Shown here: positions 24,189 to 31,977 of the stretch, piece by piece
How positions within the stretch are numbered: the stretch's first letter is position 1
Layout of the letters: every line of letters begins with the position of its first letter
From: Pseudomonas huaxiensis
GTDB lineage: Bacteria; Pseudomonadota; Gammaproteobacteria; Pseudomonadales; Pseudomonadaceae
Assembly: GCF_003231275.1 (NCBI RefSeq)
Contig: NZ_QKVL01000008.1
Span: 62,001 to 126,000 of the forward strand
DNA length: 64,000 nucleotides
Direction: 5' to 3'
Program-made: the position numbers and the translations under genes
The notes under the pieces: generated by a model
Databases searched by the model: none
The model's input: only the letters and a program-made list of their open reading frames with translations
What the model was told of the DNA's origin: nothing

Positions 24189-24497
24189 ATGTCTCACGAT
24201 ACCCATGTTCTCGAGCTCGCCATTTTCACCGTCAAACCGCAATTCGTCGGGCAGATGCCTGACTTGCGCGATAGCCTGCGCGAAGCCTTGAAGAGTTTTC
24301 CGGGCCTGATCGCCTACCGCGGTTATTGTCCGATGGATCAGGGCCGCATGTTCGTCGACATCGCCGAATGGGAAAACCATGAGTGCGCTGTTGCCGTTGC
24401 CAGCGCGTTCAATAACGGCGACAGGCGTTTCGCGGGTTATATGAACGCGATCGAAAGCCTGTCATTCATGAGTCACTTCGTGCCCGAGGCCCGGTAA
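24189..24497 (+). CDS. Antibiotic biosynthesis monooxygenase-like small protein
   Basis: 102 residues of ferredoxin-like dimeric alpha/beta-barrel (ABM) type: beta strand VLELAIFTVKPQF, a helix MPDLRDSLREALKSFPGLIAYRGY, and MFVDIAEWENHECAVAVASAF typical of the family. Such proteins are cofactor-free quinol monooxygenases, haem-degrading or simply stress-induced proteins. Its position 45 bases after a YafY regulator, with a palindrome between, suggests it is the regulated target. Activity not assignable. Confidence 0.8.
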   Translation: MSHDTHVLELAIFTVKPQFVGQMPDLRDSLREALKSFPGLIAYRGYCPMDQGRMFVDIAEWENHECAVAVASAFNNGDRRFAGYMNAIESLSFMSHFVPEAR

Positions 24498-24504
24498 TCG
24501 ATGT

Positions 24505-25311
24505 TCAGCCTTTGTCTGGCTGCCGATGCCGGGCATAGATGACCGAACCACCCGTTGTCGCGGTCGTCCGGGTTTGCAGCTCGAAGCTCTCGGGGTACGC
24601 CCTGATCAGATCGCTGAGCTTCTTGTAGCCGTGGGTGCGCGGGTCGAAAGCGGGTCGCAGCTTGCTGATATTGGTGCCCAGCGCGCCCAACTGTATCCAG
24701 CCATCTTCGTCGGCAATGTCATCCAGCACTTTGGCGATAAAGCCCACTGGCGCCTTGGGTGGCTTGCTGGTGGTGGGCTTATCGCCGTTTTTCGGCGATT
24801 CCACCGTGGCAAGCGGTTCCGGCTCGGGCCGGCCGTTGCCCGTGGCAGCGAGAACGCTGTCATGCAGCAGCTCGGTGTAGATGAACTTGTCGCAAGCCAC
24901 CACGAACGGCTTTGGTGTTTTTTCCTCGCCGAAGCCATAGACCGTCAGGCCCTCCTCACGCAATCGCGAGGCGAGCCGGGTGAAGTCGCTGTCGCTCGAC
25001 ACCAGGCAGAAACCGTCGAAACGCCGGGTGTACAGCAGGTCCATGGCATCGATGATCAGCGAACTGTCAGTGGCGTTCTTGCCCTTGGTGTAGGCGAACT
25101 GCTGGATAGGCTGGATGGAATGATCGAGCAGCACCTTTTTCCAGCCGCCCAGTTGCGGGCCGGTCCAGTCGCCATAAATGCGCTTGACGTTGGCAATGCC
25201 ATATTTGGCGATTTCCTCGAACAGCCCCTGGACGATGCTCGCTGCGGCGTTGTCGGCGTCGATCAGGACAGCCAGGCGTTTTTGCGTGTGGGAAGCGTGA
25301 GTGATGGCCAT
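24505..25311 (-). CDS. NYN domain (LabA/DUF88) protein with C-terminal OST-HTH/LOTUS domain
   Basis: 268 residues. The N-terminal NYN/PIN-like nuclease fold has LAVLIDADNAAAS (D18, D20), a middle KNATDSSLIIDAMDLLY and FCLVSSDSDFTRLASRLREEG, which supply the usual acidic metal site. A Pro/Lys-rich linker (about 155-185) leads to an OST-HTH/LOTUS domain (about 186-258: FIAKVLDDIADEDGWIQLGALGTNISKLRPAFDPRTHGYKKLSDLIRAYP). Domain proteins of this kind are thought to cut or bind RNA; LOTUS domains bind RNA, including G-quadruplexes. No toxin-antitoxin partner is visible beside it. Confidence 0.9.
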   Translation of the reverse strand: MAITHASHTQKRLAVLIDADNAAASIVQGLFEEIAKYGIANVKRIYGDWTGPQLGGWKKVLLDHSIQPIQQFAYTKGKNATDSSLIIDAMDLLYTRRFDGFCLVSSDSDFTRLASRLREEGLTVYGFGEEKTPKPFVVACDKFIYTELLHDSVLAATGNGRPEPEPLATVESPKNGDKPTTSKPPKAPVGFIAKVLDDIADEDGWIQLGALGTNISKLRPAFDPRTHGYKKLSDLIRAYPESFELQTRTTATTGGSVIYARHRQPDKG

Positions 25312-25419
25312 GGATCATCCTTGGGTCTGGTGTCTTCAGTGCCGTGTTTTCTGGCCTGCATTTTTTTCGGAAGAGGCCCTATAGTGGCGGTTTGATATTT
25401 GCCGTACAGGAGTTGGCCG

Positions 25420-26073
25420 ATGCCATTCGTTCCCGCGTTTTTCGATTACCTGATCACCCATTTCCAACAGGATGAGCGGCGGCGGATGTTGTCTTCGCTG
25501 GCTGTCACTGTAGCTCCCGAACTCTGGGTCAGTCTGGAGTCTGCGGCATTGCTTGATATCAATCGCGAGCGGTTCGGGCTGGGCGAGCGGCTGGGTGAAT
25601 GGAGCAATGTGCCTCGTTGGCTGATCGCTGCGGAACGCTACAAGGTGGATTTGTGGGTTCAGGACCTGCGCGAGGAGGAGCCATCGGTTTCCATCGAATT
25701 CAAGGTGGTCCACAACAACAAGAACGCTTTTACCAAGGTTCTGGAGATTCGCCGCGACCTCGCCAAGACTATCCCGCGCATTGCCTGCAATGACAGCGTT
25801 GAGCGCTGGGGCATCGTCATGCTGGTGTTTTCGCGCTTCTATGACGGCCAGTCGGGCGCTTATGTCTACCACCCGGAATTTCATTCTCGCGAAGACATGT
25901 TGACCGCATTCGCGGCAGCGCTGGACGACGAAGATCCCTGGTACGGCGGTGCTCCACGTCTTGAGCTGGCGATGGCGCCGGTACTTGTGTGCGACACCGC
26001 GACGGCGAACTTTATCGATCCGGGGAAAGAGCCTTCGGGGATCTATCTGGCGCTGGTTCGCTGCAAGCCTTAG
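25420..26073 (+). CDS. Hypothetical protein, possible PD-(D/E)XK nuclease-like fold
   Basis: 217 residues, not recognised as a named family. The start ATG at 25420 follows AGGAG by eight bases. A central segment reads YKVDLWVQDL then SVSIEFKVVHNNKNAFTKVLEIRRDLAK, which has the D…(E)xK spacing of PD-(D/E)XK nucleases (an Asp at the strand start, then E-F-K). This is suggestive but short. The protein is soluble, without signal peptide, and sits alone between a minus-strand NYN gene and a minus-strand B3/4 gene. It could equally be a non-catalytic protein. Confidence 0.6.
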   Translation: MPFVPAFFDYLITHFQQDERRRMLSSLAVTVAPELWVSLESAALLDINRERFGLGERLGEWSNVPRWLIAAERYKVDLWVQDLREEEPSVSIEFKVVHNNKNAFTKVLEIRRDLAKTIPRIACNDSVERWGIVMLVFSRFYDGQSGAYVYHPEFHSREDMLTAFAAALDDEDPWYGGAPRLELAMAPVLVCDTATANFIDPGKEPSGIYLALVRCKP

Positions 26074-26248
26074 AGCTGCCGGGGTAGTTGCCCAAGATAA
26101 GCATTGCTGGCAATTTGCCATGCGGTTGGATTGCCAATCGCTTGTGCGGCTGCTTTTGGTGCGCTGGGGTATCCAGCGGTGGGTTCGCCAGCATTTCAAG
26201 GTGCTCGAGGATTTCGACGCGCACACCAAGGGCCGTTGAGTCCTTCGC

Positions 26249-26929
26249 TCAGACCATCACCCGCTCGATCACCACGCCCGGCATCATCGAACGCAGCCCT
26301 TCCTCCAGCCGCTCGCCCGCTTCGTGCAGGGCGTCGAGTGGCATTTGCGGCAGGCTTTCGAGGATGAACCACATGTGCCGGGCCTGTTCATCCAGGCGCG
26401 TGCGCACACCCTGACGCCAGTTCCAGCGGCGGCAGGTGACACCGCTGTCATCGCGCCAGACCACTTCGCCGGGCTCCGGGGCTTCGTTGAACGGCTGGCC
26501 GTCCTTCACCGTGTCGAACGACTCGCTGCCATCGGCGATCACTAACTGCGGCGTACCGTTGTAGGCGGCGAGGTTTTCGCCGCCGACGGGAATGGCGTAT
26601 TCCAGGCTGATGGCGTTGTACAGATTGACAAGCGGGTCGATGCTCGGCAGTTTGCCGTCCCGCTGAAAGCGCTTGCGTAGCGCCTCGGCGGAGCAGGGCG
26701 TGCGTTGCGGCTTGGCGCCGAAACCACGGAACACCTCAGCCCAGGCGGTGAGGTGGGCGTCGGCCCAGGCCGGGCCGTTGCCGGCCAGTACCTGCTCGGC
26801 GCGCTGCATGGCGGCGTCGGCGGCGCTGGGGTTGATGAGCGGTGCGGCCTCGACGGTGATGCTCAGGGCGCGGAAACCAGGGGCGAGGCGGGTGACGTCG
26901 GGGGCCACCTGAGGGATAACGCACAGCAT
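26249..26929 (-). CDS. B3/4 (tRNA synthetase beta-like) domain protein
   Basis: 226 residues from the ATG at 26929, which has GGAG ten bases upstream; an in-frame TTG at 26950 is less likely. The middle (FRGFGAKPQRTPCSAEALRKRFQRDGKLPSIDPLVNLYNAISLEYAIPVGGENL) matches the B3/4 domain found in phenylalanyl-tRNA synthetase beta subunits and in stand-alone proteins of unknown role, possibly editing of misacylated tRNA. Convergent with the preceding hypothetical gene, with about 175 bases between that hold no clear gene. Confidence 0.82.
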   Translation of the reverse strand: MLCVIPQVAPDVTRLAPGFRALSITVEAAPLINPSAADAAMQRAEQVLAGNGPAWADAHLTAWAEVFRGFGAKPQRTPCSAEALRKRFQRDGKLPSIDPLVNLYNAISLEYAIPVGGENLAAYNGTPQLVIADGSESFDTVKDGQPFNEAPEPGEVVWRDDSGVTCRRWNWRQGVRTRLDEQARHMWFILESLPQMPLDALHEAGERLEEGLRSMMPGVVIERVMV

Positions 26930-27062
26930 CGATTCGGTTCTCCAGGGCAACGCTTGATAAGGCAGGGCAGGTCGGTATTTCTACCACTGGCCGACATTAG
27001 CCATGATGAATAGCGCGAATGCGAAATCAGTTTTTCTAATAACGATTCAGGAAGATTCCGTC

Positions 27063-27518
27063 ATGCGTGAAAGAAAGTCGGCCCGGTTGCTGGTGATCAG
27101 CCCCGGTCAGGAAGTGCTGCTGTTCAGGTTCGTGCATACGGATGATGCTCTGGCCGGCAAGGACCACTGGGCTACGCCCGGGGGCGGTCTGGAGCAGGAT
27201 GAGAGCTTCCGGCAGGCGGCGATCCGTGAATTGTTCGAGGAAACCGGTATCGACGTCGACGAGGTTGGCGAGCCGGTGGGTGATCGGCGGTTCGTCATGC
27301 GCCTGCCCAGTGGCGAGGACGTGATTTCGGTGGAGCAGTATTTTGTCGTGCGGGCGTCTTCGCAGCAGTTGTCCCGTGCGGGCTGGACCGAGCATGAGAC
27401 GCGGGTGATGGCGGAGCATCATTGGTGGTCCGAGCAAGAGTTGCGCACGACTCGGGCGACGGTTTATCCGGAAGGGTTGCTGGAAATGATGGCGCTGGCG
27501 CAGGCTCGTGGCGGCTGA
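27063..27518 (+). CDS. Nudix hydrolase
   Basis: 151 residues with a full Nudix box: GGGLEQDESFRQAAIRELFEETGID (Gx5Ex7REUxEExGU). The start ATG at 27063 follows AGGAAG; the open frame extends upstream but gives an unlikely N-terminus. Nudix enzymes hydrolyse a nucleoside diphosphate linked to another group, often for cleaning damaged nucleotides. Substrate not readable. Single gene, convergent with the LysR at 27529 only 10 bases away. Confidence 0.92.
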   Translation: MRERKSARLLVISPGQEVLLFRFVHTDDALAGKDHWATPGGGLEQDESFRQAAIRELFEETGIDVDEVGEPVGDRRFVMRLPSGEDVISVEQYFVVRASSQQLSRAGWTEHETRVMAEHHWWSEQELRTTRATVYPEGLLEMMALAQARGG

Positions 27519-27528
27519 GCGACCAGCG

Positions 27529-28392
27529 TCAGGAAATCACCGTCGCCCTCAACGTCTTGATCAGCAACCCATAAAGACTGTCTACCGGCTGCGATCCCTG
27601 CGAGTTACGGCTGCGGTACACCGCCACTTCCATCGGCTCCAGCGGTCCCAGGTTGTGTTCCGCGCCGAGGATTTCCAGGTGCTCCGGCGCGCTGCAGCGG
27701 GTCAGCACGGCGACCGCCAGGCCGCTTTCCACAGCAGCAATCTGCCCGGCGAGGTTGGAGCTGTTATAGACCACCCGGTAATCACGGCCCTGCAATGCCA
27801 GGGAGTGAATGGCGCAGCGCCGCGCCAGGTTGGTGCTCTCGTAGGTGGCGATGGGCAACGGGTCACGGCGCCAGACGTCGAATTGCGGCGAGCCGACCCA
27901 CACCAATGGTTCATGAAACAGTAAGGTGCCGCGCCTTGGGTGATCGCGGGAGATCAGCGCGAGGTCAAGCTCACCGCTCTCCACCCGGGGAATCAGCGCG
28001 GTGGACTGTTCGCAGTCCAGCTCGATATCCACCGCGCCATAGCGCAGGGCGAAGCGTTTGAGCACCGGGGTCAGGTACCTGGCCGCGTAGTCGTCGGGCA
28101 CGCCAAGGCGGATCCGGCCGGTCAGTTCGTTGCCGCTGAAGGCGTGTTGGGCATCGCTGTGCAGGTCAAGGATGCGCCGGGCATAGCCCAGCAGCACCTG
28201 GCCGTCGGGCGTCAGTTGCTGCTGGCGTGAATCGCGCACCAGGAGTTGCCGGCCCACTGCGGCTTCGAGCTTCTTCAACTGCATGCTCACCGCCGACTGC
28301 GAGCGGTGCACTTCGGGCGCGGCATTGGACAGCGAGCCGGTATCCACCACCGCGACGAAGCACTTGAGCCAGTCGATCTGCAGGTCCTGCAT
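27529..28392 (-). CDS. LysR family regulator, divergent from azlCD
   Basis: 287 residues from the ATG at 28392 (MQDLQIDWLKCFVAVVDTGSLSNAAPEVHRSQSAVSMQLKKLEAAVGRQLL), a standard LysR helix-turn-helix, followed by a periplasmic-binding-like effector domain. The large upstream extension in frame has no domain match and lies in the azlC leader. Divergent from azlC across 145 bases, so it probably controls azlCD in response to an amino acid or similar compound. Confidence 0.9.
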   Translation of the reverse strand: MQDLQIDWLKCFVAVVDTGSLSNAAPEVHRSQSAVSMQLKKLEAAVGRQLLVRDSRQQQLTPDGQVLLGYARRILDLHSDAQHAFSGNELTGRIRLGVPDDYAARYLTPVLKRFALRYGAVDIELDCEQSTALIPRVESGELDLALISRDHPRRGTLLFHEPLVWVGSPQFDVWRRDPLPIATYESTNLARRCAIHSLALQGRDYRVVYNSSNLAGQIAAVESGLAVAVLTRCSAPEHLEILGAEHNLGPLEPMEVAVYRSRNSQGSQPVDSLYGLLIKTLRATVIS

Positions 28393-28537
28393 GGAAAGCC
28401 GCCTCCCGTATTCGATTAACAAATAGCTGCGGCAAATAATATGCGCTTTTCGCGAAAGTGTGTCTGAGGGATAGTGGCGGCGTCCGTACACGCTTGAACG
28501 TAGCGTTCCATCCAAGAGATCGCCAGAGGAGGTAGTT

Positions 28538-29254
28538 GTGTTGTCGGTTGCCAAGGGTTCCACGGAGCTGGGGTTCAATGAAGTCTGGGGCGGGTTTAAA
28601 CAACTGCTGCCTATTTCCATGTTCGTCGTCGTGTTCGGTCTGGCCTTTGGCCTGGCTGCGGCGCAGACAGGGCTGGATGGTGTTTCGATCATGTGGATGA
28701 GCACCCTGGTGTTTGCCGGCGCGTCGCAATTCGCCGCGCTGGATTTGTGGGGCGATCAGGTGCCGCTGGTGCCGTTGATCGTCACCGTGTTCGCCATCAA
28801 TGCCCGCCACCTGCTAATGGGCGCCACGCTGTATCCGTGGCTGCGCGAACTGCCGCGTGCGCGGCGCTACGGGGTGATGCTGGTGGTGTCGGACGCCAAC
28901 TGGGCGATGTCGATGCAGGCGCTGTCCGCCGGCAAGTCGGGGCTGGGCATTCTGCTGGGCGGCGGGCTCGCGTTGTGGAGCACCTGGATCCTCGGCACCT
29001 GGCTGGGCCTGTATTTCGGCAATCTGGTGAGCGACCCGGTGAGCTGGGGCCTGGACATGGTCATGGGCTGCTTCCTGCTGGCGATGGTGGTGGGCGGGCA
29101 GAAGAACCTGCGCATGCTGCTGATCTGGGCCATCGCTGCTGGTTCCGCGCTGTTGGCTTATTGGTATCTGCCGGAAAACAGTCATGTGGTAGTCGGCGCG
29201 CTGGCTGGCGGGATCGTCGGGGCGTTGTGGATGGAGAAGAAACATGAACATTGA
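28538..29254 (+). CDS. azlC: AzlC family branched-chain amino acid exporter, large subunit
   Basis: 238 residues with about seven helices. N-terminal FKQLLPISMFVVVFGLAFGLAAAQTGLD, then MSTLVFAGASQFAALDL and FAINARHLLMGATLYPWLREL are AzlC features. The start is a GTG at 28538, five bases after AGGAGG. AzlC with AzlD forms an exporter of branched-chain amino acids and analogues. The AzlD gene overlaps the end by 11 bases. Confidence 0.92.
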   Translation: MLSVAKGSTELGFNEVWGGFKQLLPISMFVVVFGLAFGLAAAQTGLDGVSIMWMSTLVFAGASQFAALDLWGDQVPLVPLIVTVFAINARHLLMGATLYPWLRELPRARRYGVMLVVSDANWAMSMQALSAGKSGLGILLGGGLALWSTWILGTWLGLYFGNLVSDPVSWGLDMVMGCFLLAMVVGGQKNLRMLLIWAIAAGSALLAYWYLPENSHVVVGALAGGIVGALWMEKKHEH

Positions 29255-29558
29255 AACCAGCGGCAACGGACCGCTGTTGATCATTTTGGTCATGGCGCTG
29301 GTGACCCTGGCGACACGCTGGGGCGGGGTGTTCGTGATGTCCTTTGTGCCCATCAGCCACCGCGTGCAGCAGTTTATCGGCGCGATGTCCGGTTCGGTGC
29401 TGGTGGCGGTGCTGACGCCGCTGGCGGTGAGTGGCGACAACGGCGCGCGGGTGGCGCTGGCGAGCACGGCCTTGGTGATGCTGCTGGTGAAGAAGCCGCT
29501 GCCGGCAATTGCTGCCGGGGTTGTCGCGGCGGCACTGTTTCGTCAGTTGGCGGGCTGA
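29244..29558 (+). CDS. azlD: AzlD family branched-chain amino acid exporter, small subunit
   Basis: 104 residues, three to four helices (LLIILVMALVTLATRWGGVFVMSF, QFIGAMSGSVLVAVLTPLAV), the size and pattern of AzlD. It overlaps azlC by 11 bases, consistent with coupled translation of a two-subunit exporter. No transcription terminator other than the following repeat region is seen. Confidence 0.9.
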   Translation: MNIETSGNGPLLIILVMALVTLATRWGGVFVMSFVPISHRVQQFIGAMSGSVLVAVLTPLAVSGDNGARVALASTALVMLLVKKPLPAIAAGVVAAALFRQLAG

Positions 29559-29602
29559 AAACCGGAGATGATGCCAGCCGGAGCAGGTCTGGCCCTATCG
29601 CT

Positions 29603-29952
29603 GCATGGGTATCTGCACATCTCGGAATTGTGTGACGGCCACGAGTTGCCTGTCAGAGGATCTGGTCATGGCCACCAAGTGCTAGCCGATAGTTTTTCAG
29701 CGCTCTCAAGATTGAGCGCCGCCCGCGCATCGCGAGCAAGCTCGCTCCTACATGGGTTTGCAACGTGCCATGGCCTGACAGACATAGACGCGTTGTAACA
29801 AATGTAGGAGCGAGCTTGCTCGCGATGCGCGGACGGCGCTCGGTCTTGAGAGCGATAGAGAACTTCCGGCATGCGCCTGGTGGCCACTACTCGGTCTTTT
29901 GACAGGCGCCTTCCAGCCATCACATGACCGAAAGATGTGTAGATCCCCATGC
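29603..29952. repeat. Composite ~350-base palindromic repeat with a REPIN core
   Basis: The left arm (from GCATGGGTATCTGCACATCT) is imperfectly complementary to the right arm (reverse complement GCATGGGGATCTACACATCT), each about 165 bases. The two arms carry shared segments (GGTCATG, TGGCCACCA, CGCTCTCAAGA, GAGCGCCG) and meet at an inverted pair of GGAGCGAGCTTGCTCGC REP units (29728-29752 and 29803-29829). Related arms occur at 51223-51790. It fills the space between azlD and an MFS gene and holds no gene. Origin as a MITE-like dispersed element is an inference. Confidence 0.7.
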
Positions 29953-29981
29953 CTATCGCTGGCAAGCCAGCTCCCACCGGG
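29953..29981 (-). repeat. Single REP element (GTGGGAGCTGGCTTGCC type)
   Basis: CTATCGCTGGCAAGCCAGCTCCCACC, the inverted form of a GTGGGAGCTGGC REP, directly beside the large palindromic repeat. The following 270 bases to the MFS start show no further gene. Confidence 0.7.
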
Positions 29982-30251
29982 TGTTGAGCGGAACTCAATT
30001 TCAGCGCCTGGCGCGGAACCCCATGGGAGCCCCAGCCCCAGACGCAACTCCCATGCTCTCATCGGTGATGGCGACTGGATATCTCGCCAAGGCTGATTAT
30101 GCTTCAAGCGTGCGTGCAAAAAAGCGAGGCCGCCGCCTGTTCCAAAGGCCCGGCGCAGTCCGTGATCCGAAGTCATAAGCCTCTCTTGGCCAGAGTGCGT
30201 GCGAATGGATCGCGGGAAGCTCCGGCCTACCAGAACAAGACGGAGAACATC

Positions 30252-31922
30252 ATGGCGGCAGTCGACAGTACGACCCCTGGCAGCGAACCCAGGCGCGGTA
30301 TAACCAAAGAGGAACGCAAGGTGATCTTCGCCTCGTCCCTCGGTACGGTGTTCGAGTGGTACGACTTTTATCTCTATGGCTCCCTCGCGGCGATCATCGC
30401 CAAGCACTTCTTCGCCGGCGTCAATGAAACCACCTCCTTCATCTTCGCCCTGATGGCGTTCGCCGCCGGCTTTGCCGTGCGACCGTTCGGCGCGATCTTC
30501 TTCGGCCGCCTGGGCGACATGATCGGGCGCAAACACACCTTCCTCATCACCATCGTCATCATGGGTGTCTCCACCGCCGTGGTGGGACTGTTGCCCAGCT
30601 ATTCCACCATCGGCGTGGCGGCGCCGATCATCCTGATCACCCTGCGCCTGTTGCAGGGTCTGGCGCTGGGTGGCGAGTACGGTGGGGCGGCGACCTACGT
30701 GGCGGAGCACGCACCCCCCGGCAAACGCGGTTTCTTCACCTCGTGGATTCAGACCACCGCGACCCTCGGCCTGTTTCTCTCGCTGCTGGTGATCCTCGCC
30801 TGCCGCACTATCCTCGGTACCGAGGCCTTCGAGGACTGGGGCTGGCGGATTCCGTTCCTGCTGTCGATCCTGCTGCTGATCGTCTCGGTGTACATCCGCA
30901 TGCAGCTTCACGAGTCACCGGTGTTCAACAAGATGAAGGCCGAAGGCAGGGCGTCCAAGGCGCCGCTGACCGAATCCTTCGCCCGTTGGGACAACCTCAA
31001 AGTGGTGATCATGTCGCTGCTCGGCGGTACGGCGGGGCAGGCGGTGGTCTGGTACACCGGGCAGTTCTATGCGCTGTTCTTCCTGCTGCAGATGCTCAAG
31101 ATCGACCCGCAGACCGCCAACCTGCTGATCGCCGGCTCGCTGCTGATCGGCACGCCGTTTTTCATCCTGTTCGGCAGCCTGTCGGACCGCATCGGTCGCA
31201 AGAAAATCATCATGGCTGGCTGCATCCTCGCGGCGCTGACCTACTTCCCGATCTTCAAGGGCCTGACCGAGTTCGGTAACCCCGACATCTACCGCGCCCA
31301 GGCGCAGAACCCGGTCACGGTGATCGCCGATCCCGCGCAGTGTTCGTTCCAGTTCGACCCGGTGGGCAAGGCGCGTTTCACCAGTTCCTGCGACCTGGCC
31401 AAGACCGTGCTGGCGAAAAAAGCCATCCCCTACGTGAACGAGAAAGCCGCGGCGGGCTCGGTGGCGCAGATTCGCATTGGCGACAAGGTGATCTCCAGCT
31501 TCGAAGGCACTGGTATGCCGGCGGCGGACTTCAAGACCAACAACGACGCCTTCACCGCGACCCTTGGCACAGCGCTGAAAGACGCCGGCTACCCGGAAAA
31601 AGCCGACCCGGCCAAGACCAACTACCCGATGGTGCTGTTGCTGCTAACCATCCTGGTGCTGTACGTGACCATGGTCTACGGGCCGATCGCCGCGTGGCTG
31701 GTGGAGCTGTTCCCGGCGCGGATCCGCTACACCTCGATGTCACTGCCGTACCACATCGGCAACGGCTGGTTCGGCGGTTTCCTGCCGACCGTGGCCTTCG
31801 CCATGGTTGCGGCGACCGGTGATATCTACTACGGGCTGTGGTACCCGATCGTCATTGCGGTGATGACGGCGATCCTCGGCACCTTCTTCCTGCCGGAAAC
31901 CAAGGATCGAGAGATTCTTTGA
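30252..31922 (+). CDS. MFS metabolite:proton symporter with a large extra loop
   Basis: 556 residues. SSLGTVFEWYDFYLYGSLAAII is the signature of the ShiA/ProP/KgtP-like metabolite:H+ symporters, and GRLGDMIGRKHTFLIT is the MFS A-motif. The ATG at 30252 follows GGAGAACATC. Between the helices ending near residue 338 and beginning near 457, about 115 residues are inserted (with Cys residues in CSF and CDLAK), much longer than the family's normal loop; two short predicted domains sit there. It probably imports an organic acid, but the specificity is unknown. It is convergent with the Fsr-like gene through a shared terminator. Confidence 0.88.
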   Translation: MAAVDSTTPGSEPRRGITKEERKVIFASSLGTVFEWYDFYLYGSLAAIIAKHFFAGVNETTSFIFALMAFAAGFAVRPFGAIFFGRLGDMIGRKHTFLITIVIMGVSTAVVGLLPSYSTIGVAAPIILITLRLLQGLALGGEYGGAATYVAEHAPPGKRGFFTSWIQTTATLGLFLSLLVILACRTILGTEAFEDWGWRIPFLLSILLLIVSVYIRMQLHESPVFNKMKAEGRASKAPLTESFARWDNLKVVIMSLLGGTAGQAVVWYTGQFYALFFLLQMLKIDPQTANLLIAGSLLIGTPFFILFGSLSDRIGRKKIIMAGCILAALTYFPIFKGLTEFGNPDIYRAQAQNPVTVIADPAQCSFQFDPVGKARFTSSCDLAKTVLAKKAIPYVNEKAAAGSVAQIRIGDKVISSFEGTGMPAADFKTNNDAFTATLGTALKDAGYPEKADPAKTNYPMVLLLLTILVLYVTMVYGPIAAWLVELFPARIRYTSMSLPYHIGNGWFGGFLPTVAFAMVAATGDIYYGLWYPIVIAVMTAILGTFFLPETKDREIL

Positions 31923-31933
31923 ACTGACGTTTT

Positions 31934-31971
31934 CGGGCCTTATCGCAGCAGAACTGCAGCGATAAGGCCCG
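31934..31971. terminator. Bidirectional intrinsic terminator
   Basis: CGGGCCTTATCGC pairs perfectly with GCGATAAGGCCCG across a 12-base loop, and lies between the convergent MFS genes (stops at 31922 and 31978). TTTT lies before the plus-strand stem, which becomes the U-tract for the minus direction. Confidence 0.85.
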
Positions 31972-31977
31972 GAAGCT

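Noticed and set aside
25949..26239. 96-residue plus-strand open frame after the hypothetical nuclease-like gene
   Set aside because: Overlaps the upstream gene in another frame for most of its length. Its last 25 residues (ending HFKVLEDFDAHTKGR) look protein-like and may be a remnant, but there is no start or family to support a gene.
29719..29830. Inverted REP pair considered as a CRISPR repeat
   Set aside because: Only two units, in opposite orientation, matching known REP sequence; no regular direct repeats or spacers and no cas genes.
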